From: Sorghum bicolor
Lineage: Eukaryota; Streptophyta; Magnoliopsida; Poales; Poaceae
NCBI RefSeq assembly: GCF_000003195.3
Contig: NC_012877.2
Coordinates: 17,353,344 to 17,417,343 of the forward strand
Length of the DNA: 64,000 nt
Reading direction: 5' to 3'
This document shows positions 32,312 to 45,213 of the stretch, one piece after another; position 1 is the first letter of the stretch, and every line of letters begins with the position of its first letter. Under the pieces are notes generated by a model. The model searched no databases and was not told the DNA's origin. It was given only the letters and a program-made list of their open reading frames with translations. The position numbers were made by a program, and so were the translations under genes.

Positions 32312-34346
32312 CACTACTACAGAAAATATTTACCGTGACCTTTTCAAAACCACCTCCGAGGCGAGCAGGAATATAAACTGCCTCGGTTAATGCCTAACAT
32401 TAACCGAGGCGGTCGCTTTTTATTAACTGAGGCGGTTACAAGAGACCGTCTCGTAAAATCCATTAATGGAGGCGGTTATTATTAAAGGGCCCGCCTCTAG
32501 AAATAGACCTATTAACCGAGACGGGCGTCTTGTAAGACCCGCCTCGCTTAATATTTTCGAGGCCCAAGCAGCCCAAACGAGGCCCGATAACTATACATAC
32601 TATATATATTGGAAACCCTAACTCTCCTCTCATTCCCTCGCACCCTTCTCCTTTCCTCTCATTCAGACGCACCGCACCTCTCAGCCTCACGCGACTCTCT
32701 CCCCCTCATCCCGCCTCCACTCCCCTTCTCTCTCCCTCAATCACTCGCACCTTCCTCAACACACGGCGAGCGGCGCTCCCAAGCCGACGATGGCAGGCCA
32801 TGGCGCCGACATGGTCGTATAACACTCCAAAATTTGAATTTCAAATTTTAGTTTGAATTTGATCTAATTTAGGCTTGGTTTGAATTTTTGGGTATTTATT
32901 AAATAATTTACAAAAATAAATAAAATGAAATATAAGATAGAAACATGGTTGAATGCATTCATGTTGCTACATAATTTTTGTTTGATTTTATTTATTTGCT
33001 TGTGCTTGTTTAAGTTTTGAAGCAAGAAAGAAAATAGGAGAAATCAATTTGTTTTCGAAATAAAAAAAAAGAAAAAAAAAGAAAAAGGGCAGCGCTCTCT
33101 CTCTCTCTGGGCCGGCACCCTCTCCCCGGCCCATCCCCTTCCCCTCCTCTCTCTCGTCCCCCCCCCCCCCCCGCCTTCTCCCCGAATGGGCCGCGCGGCC
33201 CAAGCCGCGGCAGCTGCCCAGCCGCGCCCGCTGCCTCTGTCGCCCGCTCGCTGACGCGTGGGCCCCACGAGTGGGACCCACCGCCGTCTCCTACCTCCGA
33301 CCGAGTCGGGCTCGGGGCGCAACCGCCGCCCCGGTTTCCGTGCGTGGCGCCCCCTATCCGAGCCGCACTCGCCCCGATGTTCGTCGCCCTATAAATAGGA
33401 CGCCGTACCCGCACCCCTAGAAAACCCTAGCCAAAACCCTAGCTCGAGTCTGCGCCGCCGCCGTCGGCCTTCTCTTCGCCGTCGTCATCTCGCGGAGGTA
33501 AGCTCGCCATCGCGCTTGTCGCGTCAAGCCGCGTCCGCCCGTGCCCTCGGAACGCGTTTCCGTGCACTGTAGCGCCGCCGCCGGGAGCTCCCAATCCGCG
33601 CCCATGGCGTCGCCGCTCGCCGCACCGCCCGGCCGACCGCCCCCGCCGCCCGTGTGCTTAGCCCCGGCCGCGGGCCACCATGGACCGGTGGACCGGCCGT
33701 GCCCCCCAGTCCACAGCACACCGCCATGGACCGGCCCGCTCGCTAGCCGCCACGTGGCCTGCCAGGCAGGCCACCCGCACCGCCCCCTGCTACTTTTGCA
33801 AAAAGGCCCCTGCTTTTATTCAAAATCAACCCGCGATCCAGCGTAGTTATATTTCTATTTAAAATATGCCCCTGTTTTTACAGTTTAGCCCCTACAGCCG
33901 TCGGTATTTGTAGATTTAATCCAAATCTCATTTTAAATTCAGTTTTAATTAGTTTAATTACGAAAAATAGTTCAGTTAATCTACAGTATTGCCATCCAAC
34001 TTGTTTTAGCCATAACTTTTGCGTCTTAGCTCCGATTTAGGTGATTCTGGTCGCTATAGTTTCGTCTCGTCGAGTAGAATACAATAGTGTAGTTGCTTTC
34101 TGTTTTCGCATGCTTTGGTGTACTGTTTCTGATTAAGCTTGTTTGCTTGCATGTATTGCTTTGTTTGTGTGATGATTGTCGCGTATAGCCAACGAGACGC
34201 TCGTGAAGGAAGAGGATCAGGACCCCGCTGAGTTCGAGCAACCCGACTACGATCAAGGCAAGTGCAGACACCGTTTGATCATTTCAAACCTACTCATTAA
34301 TGTCATTTACTTTATATGCATGTGTCCAATGAATGCAAACCCTAAG

Positions 34347-36255
34347 TGAAAGCCCTAGTTTGGTTTTGGATAATTGATGAAACCCTAGTACTAACCTCTA
34401 TGCTAAGTGTGTGTAGACTTAATGAGGTTGGTACATGCCAAGTGATGGAGCAAGTGATGATCATGGTGATGACCACAAGATGATCAAGTGCTCAACTTGG
34501 AAAAGAAGAAAGAGAAAAACAAAACCCTATGGAGACCAAGGCAAAGGTATTGCTTAGGGTTTTGGTTTTGGTGATCAAGACACCATAGAGGGTGTGATCA
34601 CATTTAGGATAGATAGCCGTACTATAAAGAGGGGAATTCTTTGGCTAAGCGGTTATCAAGTGCCACTAGGTGTCATTGTTCATGTGCATGCATTTAGAAC
34701 CTAGTGAGCTAACTTAACTCCTTCGAAGAAAATGATTGTGAAAATGCTAACACACGTGCACTTGTTGGTACACACTTTGTGGTGTTGTCACACTTTGAGA
34801 AGGGAGTGGAGTTTGAAGGGTAGAGAGAGGATGGGTTCCTCTCTCGGCGGGATTCGGTGCTTTTTGAGAAATTGAAGTGCATATCTTCTATTGCGCCGGT
34901 GGGAAAGTTGGACAAGTCACGGGAGTGTACCGGACGCTGGCTTCTGGAGCACCGGACGCTGAGTCTAAGCATCCGGTGCAGACAGTGCCTGGCCCAGCTA
35001 GGGTAAGGCACCGGACGACAGGCACCGGACGCAGTTTGGAGCGTCCGGTGGTGTGAGTCCGGTGACCTGAGCGTTTTGTAGAGCTCTTTGAGTTTAAGTC
35101 CGGTGAGCACCAGACGCAGCTTGGAGCGTTCGGTGGTGTGCGTCCGGTGACCTCGCGCTTTTGCAGACCTCTCTGTATTTAAGACCGGTGTGCACCGGAC
35201 GCGTTCGGTGCACTGCAGGTGACCGTTAGACTCTGACGCGAGAGTTTCAAAAGCTGACACGTGGCTGACGTTGGAGCACCGGACGCAGGAGTTGAGCGTC
35301 CGGTGCCCCTTTAAGAGCGTCCTGTGACCCCGTAGTTTGCCCAGTAAAAGAGCCAATGGCTCTATTTGTTTGAGGGACTATATATACATGTTTGGCCGGC
35401 TTAGAGCTCACACTCTTGCCATTCTTGACTACTAGACATCCTTGTGAGCCTAAGCAAACACCTCCCACTCATCTCCTTCATAGATTATTCATCTTTGTGA
35501 GATTGAGAGTGATTCCAAGTGCATTTGCTTGAGTAATTGCATCTAGTGGCACTTGGGGATCGTTCTAGCTGCGGTTTTCTTGTTACTCTTGGTGGTTGCC
35601 ACCACCTAGACGGCTTGGAGCAGCGGAGGAGCTTTGGCATGAGTTGGTGATTGTTTGTGGCCATCTCCCGGTGATTGTGAGAGGTTTGTGCCTACCTCGA
35701 CGGAGAGCCAAAGGCAACATTAGTGGATTGCTTGTGTCATTGAGCTACCTCACTTGTGGGTAGGTTCTTGTGGTGTCCTAGTGAGGACGAGGTTCGTGCT
35801 ACACCTCTTAGCCACCGAACCACCAAGTGTTGGTCGACACAATGGGGACATAGTGTGCCGGCAAGCACGTGAATCTCAGGAGAAAAATTGGTGTCTCAAT
35901 TGTGTTTGATTGGCATTCTCCCGGTGCTTGATTGTTTATATTGGTGATTGGTTCATCCCCTACACGGCGGTATAAATATCTCATCCTATCTTTACTTACC
36001 GCAAACTAGTGTAATTAGTTTAGTTGCTTACTTTGCCTTGTGTAGCTTAGTTCTCTAGTGTAACTTGTAGAGACTTAGGTCTTGTGTGCATAGTGATCTT
36101 AACAACTAGAATTGTTGGGTAGGTGGCTTGCAAACACCTCTTTAGAGCTAGAGCAAAAAGCTTCGCTTTGTTATTTACTAACCTTTTGCTCCAGTGAGTT
36201 TGTAGAATTTTTTAATAGGCTATTCACCCCCCTCTAGCCATATTAGGACCTTTCA
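34347..36255 (+). repeat. Sirevirus-type solo LTR 2
   Basis: 1,909 bp, TGAAAGCCCTAGTTTGG...GGACCTTTCA, flanked by TSD CTAAG (34342-34346 and 36256-36260). At least eight CACCGGAC/GTCCGGTG-type motifs occur at 34925-35330. TATA box at about 35380. No internal domain. Confidence 0.9.
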
Positions 36256-36260
36256 CTAAG

Positions 36261-37435
36261 GACCTGGCTAGCTTTACTTATTATTCCTTATTCACCTAGG
36301 GTTATGTATATGGGTAGACTAGGTTATATTAGGAATGCTTAGCTGCTCTACTCATCTCATACACATGCCTAAACAAGTAATACTCTCTACTCAACTTGAT
36401 GCTTAATCTGTGCTGAATCTTTGGTCACTGCGGTGATGGTGATGTTGGATGCTTACGAGCATCGTGATGATGGTGGTGACAGAGGGAGCGGGTACTGTTG
36501 GTGGTCTGGTTGCCAGGCGTACCCATCTCTGCTCTCCGTAAGGACTTAGTCATGGAGCAGCCCCTGGGACATACAGTACAACTCCAAGCCATATGGCTCT
36601 GGCTTGACTAATTAGCAGGACCTCCACTAGTATGGTGTTACTTTCCGGGTAGGCGTGAGAAAGTAACTTAGGTAATGAATATTAAGTTGTCGGCTGCTTG
36701 GTACGCCATGGCTATGGGTATCGACTGTCGAGCGCCTCGGCAAAAACTTGCGAGTGGCATCCTATTAGCTGGGCCCTGTGAAAGGTCTCGTAGTGAGACC
36801 CTGCCTGCTCACCTTGGTTGTGTTTTGGGGAGTCATGACCCCGGGCAAATGGGAATCATGACTTGGAGTGAACGTGCACACATCTGCAGAGTGTAAAAGT
36901 GATATATCAGCCGTGCTCACGGTCACGAGCGGCCCAGACTCTCACATGATGAGCAAATTGGATTCACTGGTTACTTGGATATGGAGCTTGGCGAGGTTGC
37001 TACCTCGTGTTTTGGCGGAATGGCTATTCCGTGTTGGCAGGATTGCTATCCTGTGTTAATAATTGGGGTTAATCCCTGGACTACTATAATAATTAGGATA
37101 GTCTTTTAAAAGATGCTAATCACTACTTACACTAATTAAGGGTTGGGTTTATGCTACTCACAATTAGTAGTAGGTTGTTATAATAATAGTCATAATTAAA
37201 AGTGATCAACTAAAATGCAACTGCAGTCAAACCAAGTCAGCTTTACCTTATTTTAAGCCTTGCATGTCATTACTTTCCGTTTATGCTTGTTGAGTTCGAC
37301 ATGAACTCACCCTTGCTATAATCATTAAAGGTTGCTCGGACGATTAGGAGTACAATTGTGATTTCCCTAAGGACTACCCTGAGTCGCCCGGTTGTTAGGC
37401 TCGTGTGGTTCTATCGTTGACCTTCCCGTGGCAAG
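36261..37435 (+). other. Middle of the gypsy solo LTR
   Basis: Continues the sequence interrupted at 34341. No coding potential was seen. It contains short imperfect repeats such as GGCGAGGTTGCTACCTCGTG / GGCAGGATTGCTATCCTGTG near 36985-37055. Confidence 0.6.
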
Positions 37436-37440
37436 GTGGT

Positions 37441-38904
37441 TGAAAGGTCCAAATGGCTAGAGGGGGGTGAATAGCCTATTTAAATTTTCTACAAACTTGA
37501 ACTAGACAAGTTGATTAGTAAAACAAAAGGCGAAGCTATTCTAGCACTAGCACAACTAAGCTACGCAAGCCACCTATACAAGTCTAGTACAAGGCTAAAC
37601 ACTAAAGCACAACAACAAGAGAAGGCTAATTGTACTCCTAAACAAGAAGACTAAACTAAACAAGCTAAACAACTAGCAAGGTATACAAGTAAGTAAAGGA
37701 GTGGAGAGTGATTGTTATACCAACATTGTAGAGTAGATATATAACCAACCAATCACTCACAATCACAAGAGAATCCTCGGCAAGAGATGACACAAGATTT
37801 TTTTTACCGAGGTTCACTTGCTTCTCGGCAAGCTACTCCTCGTTGTGGCGATACACTCACTTGATGGATCACGAGCTAATTGGCAATCCAAAGCCAAACC
37901 CTCAGCGGGTGCTGCACATCCACTCACAAGATGGGGATCCTCCAAGCCACGAGCAATCCACTAGAGTAGCCAATTGCGATCTCCCGCGGGGAAGGCTCAA
38001 GAACCCCTCACAAATCACTTGGTGAGGCTCGATACAATCTCCAATCACGAGCTCAACACCACTGCTGCTCCAAGTCGTCTAGGGCGTCGGGAAACACCCA
38101 AGAGTAACAAGAAATCCGCAGCAAACTCAAGAATCAAGTGCCACTAAATGCAACTCTCAAAGCAATGCACTTGAATCTCACTCAATCTCACTAGGATTAG
38201 CAATCAAGCAAGGAGATGAGTGGAGGGAGTGTTATCTAGCTCAAAGTATGTCTCAAGTAATCAAAAGTGCAAGAGAGAGCCTCCCAAAGCCGGCCACCTT
38301 CTATTTATAAGCCCCTCAAAGAAACTAGCCGTTGGCTGTTTTCACTAGGCTGAAATCGGGGACACCGGACGCTACTAAGTGAGCACCGGATGCTCGACTC
38401 CCTGCGTCCGGTGCACTGGAGTTGGCCACGTGTCCGTCCGGAATCTCGCGTGTCAGATCCTAACGGTCACCTGCGGAACACCGGACGCTCTGCAGGTCCA
38501 TATCGGACGCGTCCGGTGCACACCGGACTCATGCGCAGAGAGTTCCGCAAACCTGCGGGTCACCGGACGCTAAGCACCGGTAGCGTCCGGTGCTCACCGG
38601 ACCCATGCGCAGAGAGGGTCGCAAAACACCCGCACACCGGACGCTATCCACCGGACGCTCTGAGAGTGCGTCCGGTGCTCAACCCTAGCAGGGTCAAGCA
38701 CACCGGACTCTGAGGCCAGCGTCCGGTGCCTCCGCACTCAGCGTCCGGTGAGTGTTTCTCAGTGAGAAAACACTCCCGCGACTTCTCCAAATTTCCCACC
38801 GGCGCAATAGAAAATATACACTTATTTTTCTCAAAAGCACCGAATCCCGCCGAGGCATTAGCAACTTGGTGTCATTAATTACCAAAACCAAACTTGGGCT
38901 TTCA
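37441..38904 (-). repeat. Sirevirus-type solo LTR 3 (reverse orientation)
   Basis: 1,464 bp. Plus-strand ends are TGAAAGGTCC and GGGCTTTCA. TSD GTGGT lies at 37436-37440 and 38905-38909. It is the same family as solo LTR 2 but inverted and shorter. CACCGGACGC motifs are dense at 38360-38750, more than ten by eye. TATA box (minus strand) at about 38302-38312. Confidence 0.9.
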
Positions 38905-39643
38905 GTGGTCCTGCTACGTCGACGTCTAGTTTCCCCTTTTCATTATGGAACAATTTAGCTTATGCTTCCCATTCGCACTTTGTTATACAATTGGCTTGTA
39001 ATAATGGTACTTTTACTCTCATTTATATAATACGTTTGAACACTGTGTTTTGTACCATTGATGATGTCGATCTATGTGTGTGAATTTGAGATCCTGGCGC
39101 ACATGTGATTTGGCACCCGAATGCTCTTCTACATCCGGGTGTGACAGGTCGCGGGCGAGGCGAGGCGTCACGAGCGAGGTGAGGCGATGCTGGCGTGATT
39201 TGCGAGCGAGGCGAGGCGGGCACAGCGAGCAACACAGGCGCGAGCGTGATCCGGTGGCAGCGCGCCCTACTCCCCAGCGGGCTTCTTCCTTCCCTGGTGC
39301 TCCTCCACCGGCAACGCGCGCCCTACTCCCCCATCTCCTCCTTTGACTACGTACATGGTGGCCGGATCCATGCCGTTGGTGGCTGGATCTGACGGGTGAG
39401 GCCGGCAGCGCTCCTCCAGCTAGCAATGGCAGCGACGGTCCATGGATGGGCTCCGCGGGCCTGTGGATGGGCTTAGTGGGCTTATCCACGTTTTTTTTAT
39501 TTTTTCTACACGATTAACCGAGGCGGGCAAACAACCGCCTCGGAAAAGGTTCTATTTACTGTGACCTTTCGTTCAAGGTGGTTGTGCTAACCGCCTCGGT
39601 TAATCAATTTTGCCCGCCTCGGTAAATATTTTGTGTAGTAGTG

Positions 39644-40360
39644 GATGCCACCATCATTAGTTGAAGCAGTAGGAACACAATCTTGGAATGTCTCCAAGGA
39701 GGTAGTGACACAAGCTACACAAGTGTTGTCAGCATGCAATATTAAACCGGGCAAGGTTTCACCGAAATTTCAAGTGTCCATAGACCTCCAACATAGAAAG
39801 CCAAAGAGGACGACGAGAGCATACTGAGGCAAAGGGGTTGCTGCCGAGTAGATGCGACGAGGCAGGCATCCAGGCCATGTTGGCTGCGCCACACGTTTGC
39901 CCACCATATTGTGCCAAGACTAGAGGCTCAAGCCCGCCATGACCTGTATGTGTGCTGCCCAAGGATGTGAGTTGCTCTCTAGCTCAGGCCCTACTCTGAC
40001 CATGCACTTGTCGCGCCTCAGTCGAGCCATGAGGCTTCCTAAGGCGTAGATTAGCGTGCCCATGGTGCAGCAGTCGCCACAAGGCGACTGCACCCGTCCC
40101 GCTCGATCACAGACCCAAGACAAGGAGGACGTGATCCTAGCCTTGGAGCCTCGAATCCACCATCCCTACACTCGCAGCACCCCTCAATGTGCACTTGAAG
40201 AACACCTAAGATGGAGAAGAGATAAGAGAGGGGAAGGGAGTTGTGGTGCGGACGTACACCGTCACTGTTGTGCACAGACCTACAAGGGGGTTTTCGGCAA
40301 CGATAGCATCGCTCCTTCTATTGCCATGGGAGGCGATGTGGAGGGGTATCCTTAACTAAA
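39644..40360. repeat. Continuation of the unidentified repeat beyond the CACTA element
   Basis: Resumes the sequence cut at 32311. No convincing ORF: the short frames here do not look conserved. It is GC-moderate, in contrast to the AT-rich DNA that follows. Confidence 0.4.
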
Positions 40361-40995
40361 CTTTATTATTTGTTTTCAGCTGGTTGTCTCCTTTTATAGA
40401 AAAAAGAAGGCGCGTATAAATAGTAATGCAAAGCCTTATATTTTCTAAAATTAGCAGACACACAAACAGGTGTACAAGTTAGACAATATTTAGATTTCAG
40501 GATAGGACTGTATGAACCTGACATCACTGTAGGTCATTACTCAAATGGTGAAGTTGCAGGCAACCACTAACCACAATGTCCAAAAATTACCTATATCTAA
40601 CTAGAGTGTTTTCTTGACGAAAGAAAAATGTCAGAGTACGAAGACTACACATACAGTGCTACCATAAGTAAACAAAGTCCACAACAAACAACATCATATC
40701 GTTGGAACAAGGTGGTGACGACGGTCAATTTTGGGTCGTTGAAATGTTGATTTTTTTTAATGGCATGGCATACCAGGTCAGGTAGTTTTGTTAACTAGTG
40801 ACCGTGCAGTGAAAAACCATGTTTTTTTATAGATGAGATGATTGCGAGACATATTAGCTGTACTTGGTTATTAATTACTTGTTCTCTAATTAATGAGAAA
40901 CATGTTTAGGCGTGGTAGCTAAAAATTACTCTCTCTATCTTATAAAATAACAAGTGCGAAACAACGGAGGAGTATCTTATAGAAAAGGTCAATCC
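40361..40995. other. AT-rich intergenic DNA
   Basis: No gene or recognisable element seen. Confidence 0.4.
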
Positions 40996-40998
40996 TAA

Positions 40999-41241
40999 GG
41001 CCTTGTTTAGTTCCCAACAAATTTTGCAAAATTTTTCAGATTCTCCGTCACATCGAATCTTTAAACGCATGCATGAAGTATTAAATATAGACGAAAATAA
41101 AAACTAATTGCACAGTTTGGTCGGAATTGATGAGACGAATCTTTTGAACCTAGTTAGTTTATAATTGGACAATATTTGTCAAATACAAACGAAAATACTA
41201 CAGTGTCGATTTTACAAAAAATTTTGGAACTAAACAAGGCC
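40999..41241. mobile_element. Tourist-like MITE 1
   Basis: 243 bp. TIR GGCCTTGTTTAGTTCC and its inverse at the right end. Target duplication TAA at 40996-40998 and 41242-41244, as expected for PIF/Harbinger-derived MITEs. Confidence 0.92.
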
Positions 41242-41244
41242 TAA

Positions 41245-42357
41245 TATGAACATGAAGCTAAAGGCCCCAAATGCGCAACAACCATCAGCACCTCAACTGA
41301 AACTTCCCCAAAAAAGTGTTGCCCCGGTCACATAACGAATGGACAATTATACGCACGAAATAAGCTGGAAAACGAATCAGTGAAAGGATTGCTAATAATG
41401 ATTTTGCATTTTTTTAAGGATAAATAACAAGCACTCCAATGCAAGTCTGATAGTAGAAATAGAATTGGCCATACCTAACGGCTAACGCCAACCGTAGTGG
41501 GTATTGGCAGTTGGATTATAAGAGTTAAGACCAGGCCAGAGCCAGCGCAGTATCCCCGTACCAACCATAGCTCTCGTCCTGCTCCCTGCGTATTTAGCAG
41601 CGTCCCTGACAGCAGCCAATCCCGTGGGCCCCGCTTGTCATGTACTCCGTACAGTGCAAAGTGTAGTGGGATACATGTTGATCCATGCTGTCGAAGGGCG
41701 ACAGGAATATATGCTGTCGTAGCCTAGGTTGCCCTCCTCTTTTTTTTTCTCCGACAGAGATGCTACGCCAACAGCTGCATTCCGACAGACATTTTTCCAT
41801 AACTGTACTTGTAATCCACATTTGAAGGAGGGGAGGTGGGGGGGGGGGGGACAATGAGTATATAGTCTGTTCGTTTGTCTTATAAGTCGTATTTTATCTG
41901 TCAGTCAACAGTGCTTTTTCACAATAAATCAGCGAACAGTATTTTTAATTATAGCTTTTCAGACCAATGTAGTGACAAAAACAAAATAATTTCAGAAAAA
42001 TAAAAAAAAATCAGCTAATGGTAAGAGTTGGGAATTGGCAATACACGCAATCCTGCTCAAGTTGATGTCAATCGTGGATTCCCATGTCCCTCGTCGACGA
42101 AACGAATGTTGGAGTAACATATTTTTTTTTAACATAAATGCGAGGTTATTAGAATCGTTGACCCTAAGTTGGATGAGAACTCTAGTGACAGAATCCTAAA
42201 TTATAGGATCATAACTACTATGATCATAATTATCAAAATTATTGAAACAATCTTATAAGAGCACTCACGAATGCAGAAAACCATCATAGTTTCTATAGAC
42301 ATTAGTTGTAGTGCCACCTAAGCATTTTGTTGATGGGGCAAGATAGTTACTCCCTCC
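41245..42357. other. Intergenic DNA with poly-G and a possible MITE remnant
   Basis: G13 at about 41837-41850. TCTGTTCGTTTGTCTTATAA (about 41868) faces GCGAACAG (about 41932), suggesting a shortened TIR element. No gene seen. Confidence 0.35.
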
Positions 42358-42359
42358 AT

Positions 42360-42609
42360 CCCAAATTGTAAGTCATTCTAAGAATCTTAGAGAGTCAAAG
42401 CACTTTCACGTTTGACCAAAATTATAGAGAAAAATACTAAGATTTGTAATGTAAAGTGAATATACTATGAAAATATAATTAAGAAAGAATCTAATAATAC
42501 TTAGTTAATACCATAATAATTGTTATTTTATAATATAAATTTGGTCAAACTTAGAAAATTTTGACTCTCCAAGATTTTTGGAATGACTTACAATTTGGGA
42601 TGGAGGGAG
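42360..42609. mobile_element. Stowaway-like MITE 1
   Basis: 250 bp, CTCCCTCCATCCCAAATTGT...ACAATTTGGGATGGAGGGAG, near-perfect long TIRs, TA at both flanks (42358-42359, 42610-42611). Confidence 0.92.
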
Positions 42610-43174
42610 TATTAAAGAGAGAGAGCAAAAATCATAGAAACGGGTCTAAGTTAGAAACCATGTTTACACGAGATTTAAGACATGAAGTGATATGATTGAT
42701 TGAGAATGGAGAGAGAATGAATATGATTGGATAAAAAAAATATTATGTAGAAACTATTCATTGAGACCATGATTTTTATATATAGTATCTATAAAAATTA
42801 ATAAGTATAGAAATTATATGTAGTTTCTAGCATTGGGACTGCCCTAAAATAAAATGATAAAGTCATAAAATTTGTACTACAAACTCATGATTTTAACAAT
42901 TATATGTATATGTATAAACACTTGTAAACATTTTTTCACAAAAGCCAATGCTCAGCTGTTTCAGAAAAAAGAAAAGAGAAGAACAAGAAAAGCCAAGTGG
43001 TTTATCTATATAAATAATCTTACAGTAGTTGATCCATCGCAATCACAGGTCCATTACGTAAGTTGCAAGTTAGAGAGATGGAGCCCTGCACTATTGGCCT
43101 TAAAAAACCGCATGAGTAAAACGCCTCAATTTTTTTTAAAAGTAACAACCCAGCAACAGCCGACTAATAAATTA

Positions 43175-43434
43175 CTCCCTCCGTCCCAAATTATAAGTCA
43201 TTCCAAGAATCTTGAAGAGTCAAAGTTTTTCAAGTTTGACCAAATTTATATAGCAAAATAATAACATTTTTGGTACCAACCAAGTATCATTAGATTCTTT
43301 GTTAGTTATATTTTCATAGTGTACCTATTTTATGACATAAACCTTTATATTTCTCTCTATATTTTTTGTCAAACTTGAAAATGCTTTGACTCTCCAAGAT
43401 TCTTGGAATGACTTATAATTTGGAACGGAGAGAG
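43175..43434. mobile_element. Stowaway-like MITE 2
   Basis: 260 bp, same family as MITE 1 at 42360 (CTCCCTCCGTCCCAAATTAT... and its inverse), TA at both flanks. A (CA)n run follows at about 43457-43472. Confidence 0.92.
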
Positions 43435-43791
43435 TATATATTAACATTAATATAATCACACACACACACACAAAAAACACTCTCCAGAAGATGCTGCAGG
43501 AGCACGATCCATCCTTCTCCCCCACCCCACATGCTGCTATGGACAGCAGCGTACGAGGGTCGAGGGCGTGTGTGTCGTGCTCGTGCAGTGAAGCCGTGGG
43601 CGGCGTCGCTAGTGACGCACTGACGCTGATCCCCTTGGCATTCTCATCCGCTACGCCGGCCGGTACGGGTACGGTAGGTGAGCAGTTACCGTTGCCAAGT
43701 TTGGACCCTTCTGCTCGCATGAAAGCTCGGTGAGGACACCGGCGCCTGGGCCCGGCCTTATCTCTAGACCAAAAGGCAACGGCAAAACTCT
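43435..43791. other. Intergenic DNA
   Basis: Moderately GC-rich between two MITEs. Short ORFs on both strands share the same DNA and none resembles a known protein. Confidence 0.35.
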
Positions 43792-44035
43792 GGTCTTTGT
43801 TTAGTTTCGAAAAGTGAAAAGTTTTCGGTATTATAGTACTTTCGTTTGTTTGTGACAAATATTATCTAATCATAGACTAACTAGGATCAATAGATTCGTC
43901 TCGTGATTTACAGCTAACCTGTGTAATTAGTTTTTGTTTTCGTCTATATTTAATGTTTCATGCATGTGTCACAAGATTCGATGTGACGGAAAATCTTGAA
44001 AACTTTTTGGTTTTCAGGGTGAACTAAACAAGACC
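43792..44035. mobile_element. Tourist-like MITE 2
   Basis: 244 bp, GGTCTTTGTTTAGTTTCG...GAACTAAACAAGACC. Internal blocks match MITEs 3 and 4 (for example TTCGTCTCGTGATTTACAG). Target duplication not recognisable. Confidence 0.8.
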
Positions 44036-44665
44036 GGCAATTGGATACCGAAATCTGCAGTACTTTTTCTCCTGTCAACTTGACTTGAGTGGATGCCTCG
44101 TTTCCTTATTATTTTCATTTATTTACAATAACTAATATGAATGGATTTAAAGAAAAGAAAGAAAAAGTTGAAGATGAATCTCAACTTGAATTCAGTGACT
44201 GCATGTGACCATGCACCTCTCGCTCGCCTTCACGGACAGGGGACTGCATACCACTTCGAGTTTCAGTTATCCAACGAACGGCGAAAAGGTCACCTAACAA
44301 CTACTCGGTTTTAGGTGCAGCACAGCACAGGGGATGCATACGCCTGAAAACGAAACGCTTGACATGCAAGTATTTGGTCGCATTCGCAACAGCCTCTCGC
44401 CCTTCTGCTCCTGTTCGGCTGCTGCTGCTTCTTCTTAAAATTATACAAACATACTAAATCTAGGTTATTCTTGAAGAACTTTTATTAATAAATTAAATCG
44501 TGATAAAAAAAGTGATATTTTGTATAAATTTTTGAATAAGATAAGTGGTTAAATTTGATGTCAAAAAAGTCAAACATTTTATAATTTGGAATGGATTGGT
44601 ACATGAGTCTTATCCTAGTCAGCCTCAACTTCATGCATGCTTAAGTAGTTAAGTTACTACCACTA
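44036..44665. other. Intergenic DNA
   Basis: No gene or clear repeat. Confidence 0.35.
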
Positions 44666-45207
44666 GGCTCTATTTGGTATAGTTTCACTAACAATTTCAC
44701 AAGTTGCTTTGGGCCGCCGTCACGCCGAGCCAGGGCACAGTCACTGGCGCACCGCTGGCTCTAGGCATGAGCTCCCTTTGCGGTCGACGCGTGAGCTATT
44801 GTGTCTGAGGCACGATGGGCTGCTAGGGCTTGAGCGGCGTGGCTAAAAGGCTGAAGGGAGGAGCAGATCTTGTGGTTGGGGAGGGAGACAGGTGGCATGC
44901 AGGGGAGGCGTGCATCCTAGATGAAATCGGTGTGCTTGAGGTCCCGGTGGCCACCTTGTGGCCTTAGCGGTGCAGCCGTCAGGGCGAGCGGAGATCGCAT
45001 TAGGAAAGCAGCAAGGAAGAAAGAGAAGGTCTGTGTGGAGATTAGGGAAAAAATAAAAGAAAAGAAAGAAAAGGGCTGCACAATCATTTATTTGTTTGGT
45101 GTCTCATGTGAAAGGGGGTAACGAAAACGGTCTAGCCTCACTAAAAGAGCTACTCATGAAGCTAAAAAATAATAAAAAAATAGTTTAAAGTGTGCCAAAC
45201 GGAGCTT
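44666..45207. mobile_element. Possible TIR element (~540 bp)
   Basis: GGCTCTATTTGGTATAGTTT at the left is the degenerate inverse of AAACTATTT... plus TGCCAAACGGAGCT at the right. GC-rich middle without an ORF worth calling. Target duplication unclear. Confidence 0.4.
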
Positions 45208-45213
45208 ATGTAT

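Larger units (their letters stand above)
32818..39146 (+). repeat. Gypsy solo LTR (~2.9 kb net) inside the CACTA element
   Basis: Begins TATAACACTCCAAAATTTG, a mutated form of the common TGTAACACCCC LTR start, and ends CCGGGTGTGACA. A perfect TSD GGTCG lies at 32813-32817 and 39147-39151. A TATA box CTATAAATAG is near 33391. It is followed by GC-rich leader sequence and AAAACCCTAG. Two Sirevirus solo LTRs sit inside it; removing them leaves about 2,946 bp. No gag-pol is present. C16-17 is at about 33159-33175. Confidence 0.85.
32312..39643. mobile_element. Non-autonomous CACTA transposon, enlarged by nested LTRs
   Basis: The ends are CACTACTACAGAAAATATTT (32312) and, at the right, AAATATTTTGTGTAGTAGTG (39643), perfect CACTA-type TIRs apart from one base. 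The 3-bp TSD GAT sits at 32309-32311 and 39644-39646. Subterminal repeats of CCGAGGCGG in both orientations lie at 32350-32560 and 39510-39625. Without the nested insertions it is about 1.0 kb and codes for no transposase, so it must rely on an autonomous relative. Confidence 0.93.

Noticed and set aside
33060..33180. Poly-A and poly-C runs in the gypsy solo LTR
   Set aside because: Simple low-complexity tracts within LTR leader sequence; no further function inferred.
43325..43858. 177-codon minus-strand ORF with a hydrophobic segment
   Set aside because: It spans a Stowaway end, a (CA)n run and a Tourist end; the apparent membrane segment is translated repeat DNA.
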